Position numbers and translations under genes: made by a program. Source: Elusimicrobiota bacterium (lineage in GTDB: Bacteria > Elusimicrobiota > Elusimicrobia > UBA1565). From it: 42,619 nucleotides of DNA. Shown here piece by piece: positions 24,522 to 32,302 of this stretch. The notes below the pieces were generated by a model that was not told the origin of the DNA, made no database searches, and saw only the letters and a program-made list of their open reading frames with translations. The stretch is from contig NVTF01000008.1 of assembly GCA_002401485.1 (NCBI GenBank), forward strand, positions 1 to 42,619. The letters run 5' to 3'. The number at the start of each line of letters is the position of its first letter. Position 1 is the first letter of the stretch.

Positions 24522-25913
24522 ATGGCTAAGAAAAAATTTCGAATTGAACGCGACAGCATGGGTGCGATGAAGGTGCCCTCGGATGCGTTGTGGGCGGCAC
24601 AGACGCAGCGCAATATCGCCAACTTCCCCATCAGCGGACAGCGTTTTCCGCGTGCCTTTCTTGAGGCGATTGGTTTGGTTAAGGGTTGCTGCGCCGCCGC
24701 CAACGCCGGTCTTGGTTTGATGAAAGGACGTGTCGCAAAAGCCGTGCAGGCCGGGGCGTGGCAGGTTGCAGCGGGGGAGGTCGACGATCATTTTCCGCTC
24801 GATGTTTTTCAGACGGGTTCGGGGACAAACACGAACATGAATGCCAACGAGGTGATTGCGGCCCTTGCGTCCAAACATCTGAAAGCCAAGGTTCACCCCA
24901 ACGATCAAGTGAATATGTGCCAGTCCTCCAATGACGTGATCCCGACAACGATTCATGTCGCCGCCCATCTGGAAACAAGCAAGAAGCTGATTCCCGCGCT
25001 CAAACACCTCGAGAAAACGATTCGCCGCAAAGCAAAAAGCGTCGACACGGTTGTTAAAACGGGGCGCACGCATTTGATGGACGCAATGCCGGTTCGGTTG
25101 AGTCAGGAGCTCGGCGCATGGGCGACCCAAATCGGAAATGGGGTTAAACGTCTGGAGTCGACCTTGCCGCGCATCGCGGAGCTAGCCATCGGAGGGACCG
25201 CGGTGGGTACCGGGATTAACGCACCGAAGGCGTTTGGGCCGAAGGTCGCCGCCGAGCTTAAGAAACGAACGGGTATAGCGTTTAAGGCCGCCCCCGATCG
25301 ATTTGAGAAACTCGCTGCACAGGACGCAGCAGTGGAGCTGTCGGGTCAGCTAAAAACGATTGCGGTTAGTTTTATGAAAATAGCCAACGATCTGCGCTGG
25401 ATGAATTCCGGGCCTAATTGCGGGCTCGGGGAGATTACCCTGGAGGGCCTCGCCCCGGGATCCAGCATCATGCCCGGTAAGATCAACCCGATTATTCCCG
25501 AGGCGACGGCGATGGTGTGCGCCCGGGTGATCGGCAATGACGCAACGATTGCGATCGCCGGCCAATCCGGAAACTTTCAACTGAATGTGATGCTGCCGGT
25601 CCTTGCGTTTGACCTGCTTCAATCCATTGAGATTCTTACGAACACGGCGGGTTTGCTTGCCGACAAAACAATCGCCGGATTTGCGGCGAATAAGAAGCAT
25701 GTCGGTGACCTCGCCGAGAGGAATCCGATTCTGGTGACAGCGCTCAATCCGATCACGGGTTATGACCTTGGAGCCAAAATCGCCAAACGCGCCTATCGAG
25801 AAGGACGCAAGGTGAAAGAGGTCGCGGCGGAAATGACGACCTTGTCCAATGGGAAGCTCGACCGCTTGTTGGACCCGGCCGTGCTGACGCGTGGAGGGGT
25901 ATTAAAGAAGTGA
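24522..25913 (+). CDS. fumC: Fumarate hydratase class II
   Basis: 463 residues, the normal size. It interconverts fumarate and malate in the TCA cycle. Signatures: DVFQTGSGTNTNMNANEVI near residue 105, SSNDVIPT, TGRTHLMDAMPV, and the lyase signature GSSIMPGKINPIIPE with the catalytic Ser loop. ATG 24522 is preceded by GAGGGG at good spacing. Related aspartase and argininosuccinate lyase lack this exact combination. Its stop overlaps the GTG of the following agmatinase-like gene. Confidence 0.95.
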   Translation: MAKKKFRIERDSMGAMKVPSDALWAAQTQRNIANFPISGQRFPRAFLEAIGLVKGCCAAANAGLGLMKGRVAKAVQAGAWQVAAGEVDDHFPLDVFQTGSGTNTNMNANEVIAALASKHLKAKVHPNDQVNMCQSSNDVIPTTIHVAAHLETSKKLIPALKHLEKTIRRKAKSVDTVVKTGRTHLMDAMPVRLSQELGAWATQIGNGVKRLESTLPRIAELAIGGTAVGTGINAPKAFGPKVAAELKKRTGIAFKAAPDRFEKLAAQDAAVELSGQLKTIAVSFMKIANDLRWMNSGPNCGLGEITLEGLAPGSSIMPGKINPIIPEATAMVCARVIGNDATIAIAGQSGNFQLNVMLPVLAFDLLQSIEILTNTAGLLADKTIAGFAANKKHVGDLAERNPILVTALNPITGYDLGAKIAKRAYREGRKVKEVAAEMTTLSNGKLDRLLDPAVLTRGGVLKK

Positions 25914-26866
25914 GTGACGCGGGAGTTTTTGGTGTAGCCGTTTCTGAAGAGGCAGCGTCACTCGTTTATTTACCTATTCCTTGGGAAGTCACGACTTCTT
26001 ATGGAGGCGGAACGTCCAACGGCCCCAAGGCAATTGAGGCCGCAAGCATCCAAGTCGATCTCTTTGATTCTGATGTGTTGAAGCCTCATGAAGCGGGTCT
26101 CTTCATGCTTCCCGAGGATCCGGCCATCCGAGCGATGAACGATAAAGCCAAGGGAGCCTCGCTGGAAGAGGTAAATGCCGCCGGGGCGAAGCTCAACGAG
26201 ATCGTGTACCAAGCGGCAAAAACCCAGCTCAATGCTGGAAAGATTGTGGGTGTCGTGGGAGGAGACCATTCCGTCCCGTTCGGTTCGATCCGCGCTCATG
26301 CCGAAAAATTCCCGGGCATGGGCATTCTTCACTTTGACGCCCATTCCGATACTCGCGCGGCCTACGAAGGGTTTATTTGGTCGCACGCCTCAATTCTCTA
26401 CAACGTTCTCGAAAATATCTCCGGGCTCGGTCGGACCGTGCAGGTCGGAATTCGCGATTATTGCGAACAGGAACATGAGTTTTTGGCGAAAAACAAGGAT
26501 CGCATCCGGGTTTTTTATGACCGTGATCTCAAAACGCGATCCTACCGGGGTGAGCGTTGGGACGGGCTTTGTGAGGAGATTGTGGAGGCGCTTCCCGAAA
26601 CCGTTTATATCACCTTCGATATCGACGGCCTTGATCCCCGTTTTTGCCCGAATACCGGCACACCCGTTCCCGGCGGGCTCGATTTTTCCGAGGCAAACCA
26701 TTTGATCGGCGCGGTCGTTCGTTCCGGACGCAAAATCGTCGGCTTCGATCTCAATGAGGTTGCCCCGGGAAAGGATGAGTGGGACGCGAATGTCGGTGCC
26801 CGTATGCTGTATAAGCTCTCGGGGTGGACGCTGGCCAGTCTCGGCAAGGCTCAAATTCGTCCGTGA
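25910..26866 (+). CDS. speB: Agmatinase/arginase-family ureohydrolase
   Basis: 318 residues with all manganese-site motifs of the family: GGDHSVPFG, HFDAHSDTR, SHASI, FDIDGLDPRFCPNTGTPVPGG and GFDLNEVAP. The FCPNTGTPVPGG and ASI details favour agmatinase (agmatine to putrescine plus urea) over arginase, but guanidino-specificity in this family is hard to predict. The GTG start overlaps the fumC stop (GTGA), and the next gene starts inside its stop codon. speD, a later polyamine step, is at 34338 in this window. Confidence 0.85.
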   Translation: MSDAGVFGVAVSEEAASLVYLPIPWEVTTSYGGGTSNGPKAIEAASIQVDLFDSDVLKPHEAGLFMLPEDPAIRAMNDKAKGASLEEVNAAGAKLNEIVYQAAKTQLNAGKIVGVVGGDHSVPFGSIRAHAEKFPGMGILHFDAHSDTRAAYEGFIWSHASILYNVLENISGLGRTVQVGIRDYCEQEHEFLAKNKDRIRVFYDRDLKTRSYRGERWDGLCEEIVEALPETVYITFDIDGLDPRFCPNTGTPVPGGLDFSEANHLIGAVVRSGRKIVGFDLNEVAPGKDEWDANVGARMLYKLSGWTLASLGKAQIRP

Positions 26867-27129
26867 GCGATTCTCGTTATCATTGCCGCATCTGCGGCTG
26901 GCGGCACAAAAAACCGCCGTGGGGTCTCGATGGAAAAACCCCGTTCTTCACGCATTGTGATTGCTGCGGCGGCGAAGTGGGTTGGCAGGACCGCACGGTG
27001 GACCTGGTAAAAAAGACCCGGGCGAATTGGATGGGTCGGGGAAGCCCGTGGTTTTCTAAAGGCATGAAGCCTGAGGATTGGAACCGTGAGCGGCAGCTCG
27101 AGGACGTTCCGAAAGAATTTCGCGACTGA
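26863..27129 (+). CDS. Small zinc-ribbon protein
   Basis: 88 residues starting at GTG 26863, which overlaps the previous stop (GTGA). Two Cys pairs form a probable zinc ribbon: CRIC near residue 8 and CDCC near residue 32, followed by GGEVGWQD. The remainder is a conserved-looking Trp-rich tail (RGSPWFSKGMKPEDWN). It resembles a widespread family of small CPCC-type proteins of unknown role. No catalytic motif. Translational coupling to the ureohydrolase is likely because of the overlap. Confidence 0.72.
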   Translation: MSDSRYHCRICGWRHKKPPWGLDGKTPFFTHCDCCGGEVGWQDRTVDLVKKTRANWMGRGSPWFSKGMKPEDWNRERQLEDVPKEFRD

Positions 27130-27138
27130 AAACTAAGG

Positions 27139-27144
27139 TACAAT
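27139..27144 (+). promoter_or_regulatory. Candidate -10 of tRNA-Leu
   Basis: TACAAT, 21 nt before the first base of the mature tRNA; a start about 7 nt downstream would leave a short 5' extension for RNase P. No clear -35. Confidence 0.45.
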
Positions 27145-27165
27145 GACCCAGGACGCCTCGAATTT

Positions 27166-27249
27166 GGGCGAGTGGCGGAACTGGCAGACGCAGCAGACTT
27201 AAAATCTGTCGGCCGAAAGGTCTTGAGGGTTCGAGTCCCTCCTCGCCCA
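27166..27249 (+). tRNA. tRNA-Leu (anticodon UAA)
   Basis: Class II tRNA of 84 nt. The acceptor stem GGGCGAG pairs with CTCGCCC, with discriminator A at 27249. The D-arm, the anticodon loop CTTAAAA with UAA, a long variable arm (GGCCGAAAGGTC), and the T-arm GGTTCGAGTCC are all present. The 3' CCA is not encoded. It lies just before psd, whose start is 12 nt downstream of the tRNA. Confidence 0.95.
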
Positions 27250-27261
27250 TTTATAAAGACT

Positions 27262-27906
27262 ATGAAAATCGCGGTTTTTGGCTGGAAATTCATTATTTTG
27301 GGACTTGTCGTCGCGGCGGCAGGAGGCGCTCTTTGGCGCTTGAAGGGATCCAATGCGGGTCTCGTGCTCGGCGCGTTCGGCGTCTTCTTCGCATTATTTT
27401 CGGCTTATTTCTTTCGGGATCCCGATCGACCGCTTCCCAATGATCCTTCGAAGCTCTATTCTTCGGGCGACGGTGTGATCATGAGTGTGGCCAACGAAGG
27501 ACCCGGCCCGGTCACCACGGTCCGAACCTTCCTTTCTGTTTTCGATGTGCATATTCAGCGCATGCCGTGTTCGGGCAAGGTTGAGAAGGTGCAGTATAAA
27601 GAAGGATCGTTTGTTGCGGCGATGAAGCAGCCGGAATCCTTTAATAACGAACGCAATATCGTTTCCATCGCCTGCGAAGGACACGGCATTGTGGTTGTGG
27701 AGCAAATCGCAGGATTAATCGCGCGTCGGATCCGATGCTGGGTGGGGGCGGGTGATGTCGTCGTTGCCGGTGAGCGTTACGGGCTGATTCAATTCGGTTC
27801 ACAGGCGGCTCTCCACCTTCCTGAAGGGGCGCGTCCTCTTGTTAAGCCGGGGGACCGTGTCGTCGGCGGTGTGACCCCGATCGCTGAATGGATCGAGAAC
27901 AACTAA
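27262..27906 (+). CDS. psd: Phosphatidylserine decarboxylase, short (archaeal-like) type
   Basis: 214 residues. It decarboxylates phosphatidylserine to phosphatidylethanolamine; a self-cleaving Gly-Ser pair creates the pyruvoyl cofactor. Two N-terminal hydrophobic segments are followed by YFFRDPDRP, FLSVFDVHIQRMPCSG, NNERN and the processing site QFGSQ (G179-S180) close to the C-terminus. The frame is open upstream through the tRNA, but ATG 27262 is the right start. The stop overlaps the start of pssA by 19 bp, which places the two consecutive steps of PE synthesis in one operon. Confidence 0.93.
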   Translation: MKIAVFGWKFIILGLVVAAAGGALWRLKGSNAGLVLGAFGVFFALFSAYFFRDPDRPLPNDPSKLYSSGDGVIMSVANEGPGPVTTVRTFLSVFDVHIQRMPCSGKVEKVQYKEGSFVAAMKQPESFNNERNIVSIACEGHGIVVVEQIAGLIARRIRCWVGAGDVVVAGERYGLIQFGSQAALHLPEGARPLVKPGDRVVGGVTPIAEWIENN

Positions 27907-28643
27907 AACGCAGCGGGCAGGTTCTTGCGCCCTCCATATTCACCATGGGGAATATGGCGTGTGGGTTTTACGCCATCATGTCCGCGCATATCGGGAACTT
28001 TACCGAAGCCGCGACGGCCATCTGTCTGGGTGTTGTGTTTGACATGCTTGATGGACGCGTGGCCCGCCTTGTTCATGGCGAGAGTTCTTTCGGCGTTGAA
28101 TTCGATTCCTTGGCCGACTTCTTAACCTTTTGTGTGACGCCCGCCTACATGATGTGCGCGTTGTTGTTTAAGGATTACGGGCCCCTGGGTTATGTGGCGT
28201 CCTTTATGTTTACGTTGTGCGGCGCTTTGCGTCTCGCACGTTTTAATGCGATTGCCCAGGCGGGTGAGGGTTCCAAAAAAACTTTTCAGGGTTTGCCGAC
28301 GCCGGCCGCGGCGGGATTTCTTGCAAGCTTCGTATTGCTTTACGAAATTGTCGAGCAGGGCAAGAGCACTAAGATGTTGTCTATCTTTTTGGATCTGGTA
28401 CCCATCATCGCCGATATTGGGCCGGTTCTAATGATCGCCCTCGCCTTCCTTATGGTTTCAAACATTCCTTACGGTGCGTTTAAGCAGCAAAAATCCGGCA
28501 GCATCCGGCCCATGATATTCGCCGGGACCGTGATGGTCCTGCTGTATTACTTCCCAGAAAACTCCCTCTTCTTCATCACCCTCTCCTACATCCTCTCCGG
28601 CCTCTTCGGCGCAGTCCTAAAAATCTTCCCAAAACGAGCCTAA
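27888..28643 (+). CDS. pssA: CDP-diacylglycerol-serine O-phosphatidyltransferase (phosphatidylserine synthase)
   Basis: A 251-residue integral membrane enzyme with the full CDP-alcohol phosphotransferase motif: D52..D55-G56..A59-R60........G69...D73...D77 (FDMLDGRVARLVHG then GVEFDSLAD). About seven hydrophobic helices follow. It makes phosphatidylserine from CDP-diacylglycerol and serine, the substrate of the psd product encoded just upstream. The TAA stop (28641-28643) forms the first bases of a long perfect hairpin that ends the transcription unit. Confidence 0.95.
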   Translation: MDREQLKRSGQVLAPSIFTMGNMACGFYAIMSAHIGNFTEAATAICLGVVFDMLDGRVARLVHGESSFGVEFDSLADFLTFCVTPAYMMCALLFKDYGPLGYVASFMFTLCGALRLARFNAIAQAGEGSKKTFQGLPTPAAAGFLASFVLLYEIVEQGKSTKMLSIFLDLVPIIADIGPVLMIALAFLMVSNIPYGAFKQQKSGSIRPMIFAGTVMVLLYYFPENSLFFITLSYILSGLFGAVLKIFPKRA

Positions 28644-28718
28644 AATAGGGCCGTACCTTGAGTTGTTGAGTTATTTGAAAACAAATAACTCAACAACTCA
28701 AGGTACGGCCCTATTTTA
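28641..28718. repeat. Long perfect hairpin (37-bp stem, AAAA loop), element 1; probable bidirectional terminator
   Basis: Left arm 28641-28677 and right arm 28682-28718 are perfectly complementary, with loop AAAA. The outer end of the stem is AAAATAGGGCC/GGCCCTATTTT, so either strand yields a G/C-rich stem flanked by U residues, as in a bidirectional intrinsic terminator. It contains the stop codons of both convergent genes (TAA of pssA, TAG of the LssY_C gene). The inner part shares the GTTGAGTT repeats with element 2 at 37942. Confidence 0.85.
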
Positions 28719-29292
28719 ATGTGACGACGAGGATGCGGCCGTCGCAGTGGTAGGAGTAGCCTTTGTCGTTGGTGCCGGTTTTGGGGACGCGCGGGCATAG
28801 GCGGTGTTCGATGGAAGCGATGCGCGGGTTTTCCTGAAGGGTTGTGGCGATGAAGTCGCGTTCCTTGTCGATTTCGGGGTCGGGGCGGTGGGATAAATCC
28901 CGAAAGCGTGAATCGAGGTCGTAGTTGCCGCTTCCCCACCAGTAAGGCCGACCGACTGGATCGCTTGCTTCAAGTTTCCAGAGACGAAAGTGATGCCGTT
29001 CGTGAATCGCACGGACAGGAATGGCCCAATTGTGGTCTTGGACGCGGTTTTCGACGCGGTACAGGTTCATGGGCGGAAATCGCGTTAGTTTTTTTCCGGT
29101 CAGGAGATCCGCCATTCCCAGGGCAATTGAGACGGGAATGGAGCGGGGAATACGGTGCCAGCCGCCTTCTTTAAGTGCGCCGCAGACATCCTCTTCTCGG
29201 CCGATAAAGATAAGATTCCAGGCGTCGCCTTTTTTGTTGAAGCGTCCGACGCTTCGTGTCTGCGTCGACGCAAAAAGTTCGTCGAGGGTCAC
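28711..29292 (-). CDS. LssY C-terminal domain protein
   Basis: 193 residues matching the LssY_C domain (PF14067) from start to end: WNLIFIGREEDVCGALKEGGW, NLYRVENRVQDHNW, ERHHFRLWKL, PYWWGSGNYDLD and IDKERDFI. The domain is of unknown biochemical role; it is often fused to DedA or PAP2-type membrane phosphatases, but here it stands alone without a signal peptide. The ATG overlaps the stop of the M48 gene (ATGA). The last codon and stop lie inside the long hairpin. Confidence 0.83.
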   Translation of the reverse strand: MTLDELFASTQTRSVGRFNKKGDAWNLIFIGREEDVCGALKEGGWHRIPRSIPVSIALGMADLLTGKKLTRFPPMNLYRVENRVQDHNWAIPVRAIHERHHFRLWKLEASDPVGRPYWWGSGNYDLDSRFRDLSHRPDPEIDKERDFIATTLQENPRIASIEHRLCPRVPKTGTNDKGYSYHCDGRILVVTLK

Positions 29293-30089
29293 TTTTTCGG
29301 CTTGTAGTATTTTTTGTAAATCTCGGGAAGCCAGGCCTTTATCTGTTCCTGGCGGTCACGGCTTGTCGGGTGTGTACTGAGGAACTTTTCGAGCGAGCCG
29401 CCGCGCCCCTTTTTCCCGCTTGTTGCGGCTTCCATGCGCTGCCAGAAGAGCAGGGCCTCCGCCGGATCGTATCCTGCCTTGGCCATGAGGATCATTCCGA
29501 TTTTGTCCGCTTCGCTTTCGTTCTTGCGGCTGTAGGGAAGCATAATTCCGACCCCGGTTCCCAAGGCGTAGAGTTGTCGATAGAGATTTTGCTGATGCGG
29601 GGTCTTCGCACCGATTGCCGCGCTCAACAACTGCCCGCCGCCTTGGACCAGCATGCCTTGGCTGACGCGTTCGGCCCCATGCCGAGCGAGGGCGTGTGCG
29701 ATTTCATGACCCATGACAACCGCCACTCCGATTTCTTTTTCCGCTACAGGGAGGATCCCGGTATAGAAAGCGACCTTGCCGCCGGGAAGACAAAAGGCGT
29801 TGATCTGTTTGTCATCATCGACAAGATTAAATTCCCACTGAAAGTCCGGTTTGTTGGCGTGTTTGGCGATGCGTCGGCCGACCCGGCGTACGAGAGCCAC
29901 TTTCTTACGGTCTTTGGAAAGTTTCGCCTTCTTGAGAATTGCTTTGTAGGCCTCTATCCCCATCTTCTTTTCTTCCGATTCGGAGATGAGGAGGAACTGA
30001 CTGCGGCCGGTGTATTGCACGGTTTGACAGGCATTGGCAAATGCCAGAGCGGCCAGCGGTATGATGAGTTTTAGGCGTCCCGGATGCAT
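29289..30089 (-). CDS. M48-family metallopeptidase lipoprotein (LoiP/BepA-like)
   Basis: 266 residues from the ATG at 30089: a signal peptide with lipobox (ALAFANAC, Cys about residue 21) and an M48 domain with VVMGHEIAHALARHGAERVS (HExxH zinc site), then NESEADKIGMILMAKAGYDP (third ligand Glu) and FLSTHPTSRDRQEQIK. Such lipoproteins degrade misfolded proteins at the outer membrane. An ATG 18 nt upstream is possible, but TATAAT lies 6 nt before 30089, favouring that start. Coupled to the LssY_C gene downstream. Confidence 0.92.
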   Translation of the reverse strand: MHPGRLKLIIPLAALAFANACQTVQYTGRSQFLLISESEEKKMGIEAYKAILKKAKLSKDRKKVALVRRVGRRIAKHANKPDFQWEFNLVDDDKQINAFCLPGGKVAFYTGILPVAEKEIGVAVVMGHEIAHALARHGAERVSQGMLVQGGGQLLSAAIGAKTPHQQNLYRQLYALGTGVGIMLPYSRKNESEADKIGMILMAKAGYDPAEALLFWQRMEAATSGKKGRGGSLEKFLSTHPTSRDRQEQIKAWLPEIYKKYYKPKK

Positions 30090-30188
30090 GGGAACATTAT
30101 AGCGCAAGAAGTGTTAGGGAAGTTGGATTGTCGGATTTAAGGGGGCGGCGATCGGCTGGGCCGCGAGGTGCATCTGGTACACTACGTT
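30090..30188. promoter_or_regulatory. Divergent leaderless promoter region
   Basis: TATAAT on the minus strand (30096-30101) is 6 nt before the M48 ATG. TACACT on the plus strand (30178-30183) is 5 nt before the ATG at 30189. Confidence 0.5.
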
Positions 30189-30740
30189 ATGCCTTCTTCG
30201 GAAGAAACTCACGCGCAAGAACTCCTGGGTAGTTCCCAGGTCTACGCCAAGCGCGCCGTCGAGATTTTACTGGGCGACGAACGGCTTAAAGACTGCGTCC
30301 CTGCTCCGCTGCGGCCGGCGATGATGGCTGAATTCGACCGATTTCATCTATTTCTGATTTTTTCCTCTCTTGAGGACAAATCGCACCGGGAAAAGACATT
30401 TTTTCAGCGTGTGCATAAAAGTCTGCGAGAGCAGTTTTTAGCGTTAGAGGCTCGGCGTCTTATCCGTTTCCGCGATGAAATCAGTCAGATGGCGGAAGGC
30501 CCGGCCCTTTGGAAGGAGCTTAAGCCGGAAAACGATCCATTGCAGCCCTACTACGGTTCCTTCGATGGGGGCTGCAGGACTCTGGACGATTCCCCTTTTG
30601 GGGTTGTTGCGCGCCGGGTTTCCTCTCGTTTTTTTTCCGAGGAAACCGCAGGGGTCGCATATGAGACCGTTCTTTCAATTACGCTGGATACCGGGGACCG
30701 CGTGACCAAGGTCGTCGACGAAATCCGCGACGCCGGTTAG
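30189..30740 (+). CDS. Protein of unknown function
   Basis: 183 residues from ATG 30189; no signal peptide and no membrane helix. The sequence is helical and charged in the first 110 residues (PAMMAEFDRFHLFLIFSS, KTFFQRVHKSLREQFLALE), then turns into a strand-rich part (GVVARRVSSRFFSEETAGVAYE). No family recognised. A GTG start at 30168 is open but would lie upstream of the -10 element. It is convergent with metG; the two stop codons overlap by 4 bp. Confidence 0.7.
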   Translation: MPSSEETHAQELLGSSQVYAKRAVEILLGDERLKDCVPAPLRPAMMAEFDRFHLFLIFSSLEDKSHREKTFFQRVHKSLREQFLALEARRLIRFRDEISQMAEGPALWKELKPENDPLQPYYGSFDGGCRTLDDSPFGVVARRVSSRFFSEETAGVAYETVLSITLDTGDRVTKVVDEIRDAG

Positions 30741-32302
30741 GACTTTTCTTTCCGGGGAAACAGCGGCGGCGCTTTCTTGATCTTTTCCCCATCCAGTCCA
30801 TTGAGGACTTCATTAGGAGTTAGCGCCATTTGTGTTCGGCGCACACCCAGCGCGGATTGGATCTTGGTGGAGACGGTCGGCATGAAGGGTGAAATCCAGC
30901 CTGCAATGATGCGCAGCGAGCTGACCAAATCGAAGAGGAGAATCCGGACGCCTTCGAGGTCCTCCTTCGCCATTTTCCAGGGTTTCTTTTCCTCAATATG
31001 AAGGTTGAGGCGGCCGATTTGCACCCATATCAGGTTGAGGGCTTCCTGCAGATTGACGGCTTCATAGGCCTCGTCAATTGCGTCGGCGGCTTTCAGTACG
31101 CTGGGCGTGAGTGTGAGTTTATCCCGGTGGGATTTGCCGGGCAGCGCGCCTCCGAGATATTTGTCGACCATGTGCGTGATGCGCATTAGCAGATTGCCGA
31201 GATCGTTGCCGAGTTCGGCCTTGTAGCGATCCTCTATCTTGCTGAGTGAGAAATCACCATCATTGCCAAAGGGCATCTCGCGGAAGAGAAAGTACCGGAA
31301 TACGTCGACGCCGTATTCCCGAGTAATTTCCTTCGGGTCCACGAAGTTGCCTTTCGATTTTGACATCTTCTGGCCTTCCACCGTCCACCAGCCGTGGGCG
31401 TAAACGCTTTTAGGCAGTTCCGCTCCGATGGCCATGAGCATCGCCGGCCAAATAACCGCGTGAAAGCGGTAGATTTCCTTTCCGACAAAATGGATGTCCG
31501 CAGGCCAAAGTGCTGCGGACTTATCCTCCTCGTCGGGCGCCTCCATGCCTGGAGGTCGATACCCTGTGGCGGTGATGTAGTTTTGAAGGGCGTCGAACCA
31601 AACGTAGATCACATGTTTCGGGTCGGATTTCACCGGAACGCCCCACTTTACTTTCGTACGCGATACGGCGAGGTCGCGCAGGCCGTCTTTAACGAAATTC
31701 GTAATTTCGGTCGCGCGTTTTCGGGGCAGTAAAAAATCAGGGTTCTTTTCGTAGTGTTCGAGCAGGGGTTTTTCGTACTTCGACAACTTAAAGAAATAAC
31801 TCTCTTCTTCGGTGAGCGTGAGTTTTTTCCTGCAGTCGACGTTCGGGCAACGGCGAATTTCGGTTTTTTCTTCCGGGGGCGCTTCGGTCTCTGTCCAGTA
31901 CGTTTCGCAGGAGACGCAATAGTAGCCTTTGTAGACGCCCTTATAAATGTCTCCGGTAGACAGGAGATGTTCGAAGACGGCTTGCACGCGTTTGACGTGT
32001 CGTTCCTCGGTGGTGCGAATGAAGTCATCGTAACGCACGTCAAGGTGTTTCCATAATTCGGAAAACTGTGCGGCGATTTTATCCGCGTATGCGCGGGGTT
32101 CGATGCCGGCGGCGGCGGCGACCTCCTCTATTTTTGCTCCATGTTCATCGGTGCCGGTCAGAAGATGCACGTCGCGTCCTTTGAGACGATGATAACGCGC
32201 AAGAATATCAGCCGCAAGCGTTGTGTAGGCGTGCCCGATATGGGGCGCGGCGTTCACGTAGTAGAGAGGGGTCGTGATGTAGAACTTCTTTTTTACGCTC
32301 AT
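30737..32302 (-). CDS. metG: Methionyl-tRNA synthetase
   Basis: 521 residues. HIGH motif in NAAPHIGHAYT near residue 20, a zinc ribbon with CVSCETYW and CPNVDCRKKL, and KMSKSKGNFVDP near residue 320, followed by the helical anticodon-binding domain. It has no C-terminal EMAP/Trbp111-like tRNA-binding domain, so it is the short form. The ATG overlaps the holB stop (ATGA); metG is the last gene of the speD-tmk-holB operon. Confidence 0.96.
   Translation of the reverse strand: MSVKKKFYITTPLYYVNAAPHIGHAYTTLAADILARYHRLKGRDVHLLTGTDEHGAKIEEVAAAAGIEPRAYADKIAAQFSELWKHLDVRYDDFIRTTEERHVKRVQAVFEHLLSTGDIYKGVYKGYYCVSCETYWTETEAPPEEKTEIRRCPNVDCRKKLTLTEEESYFFKLSKYEKPLLEHYEKNPDFLLPRKRATEITNFVKDGLRDLAVSRTKVKWGVPVKSDPKHVIYVWFDALQNYITATGYRPPGMEAPDEEDKSAALWPADIHFVGKEIYRFHAVIWPAMLMAIGAELPKSVYAHGWWTVEGQKMSKSKGNFVDPKEITREYGVDVFRYFLFREMPFGNDGDFSLSKIEDRYKAELGNDLGNLLMRITHMVDKYLGGALPGKSHRDKLTLTPSVLKAADAIDEAYEAVNLQEALNLIWVQIGRLNLHIEEKKPWKMAKEDLEGVRILLFDLVSSLRIIAGWISPFMPTVSTKIQSALGVRRTQMALTPNEVLNGLDGEKIKKAPPLFPRKEKS

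Noticed and set aside
27172-27261. Upstream in-frame extension of psd through the tRNA
   Set aside because: The extension is simply translated tRNA-Leu; the family start fits ATG 27262.
29256-30074. 272-residue plus-strand open frame
   Set aside because: Antisense to the M48 lipoprotein, which has clear HExxH and lipobox motifs.
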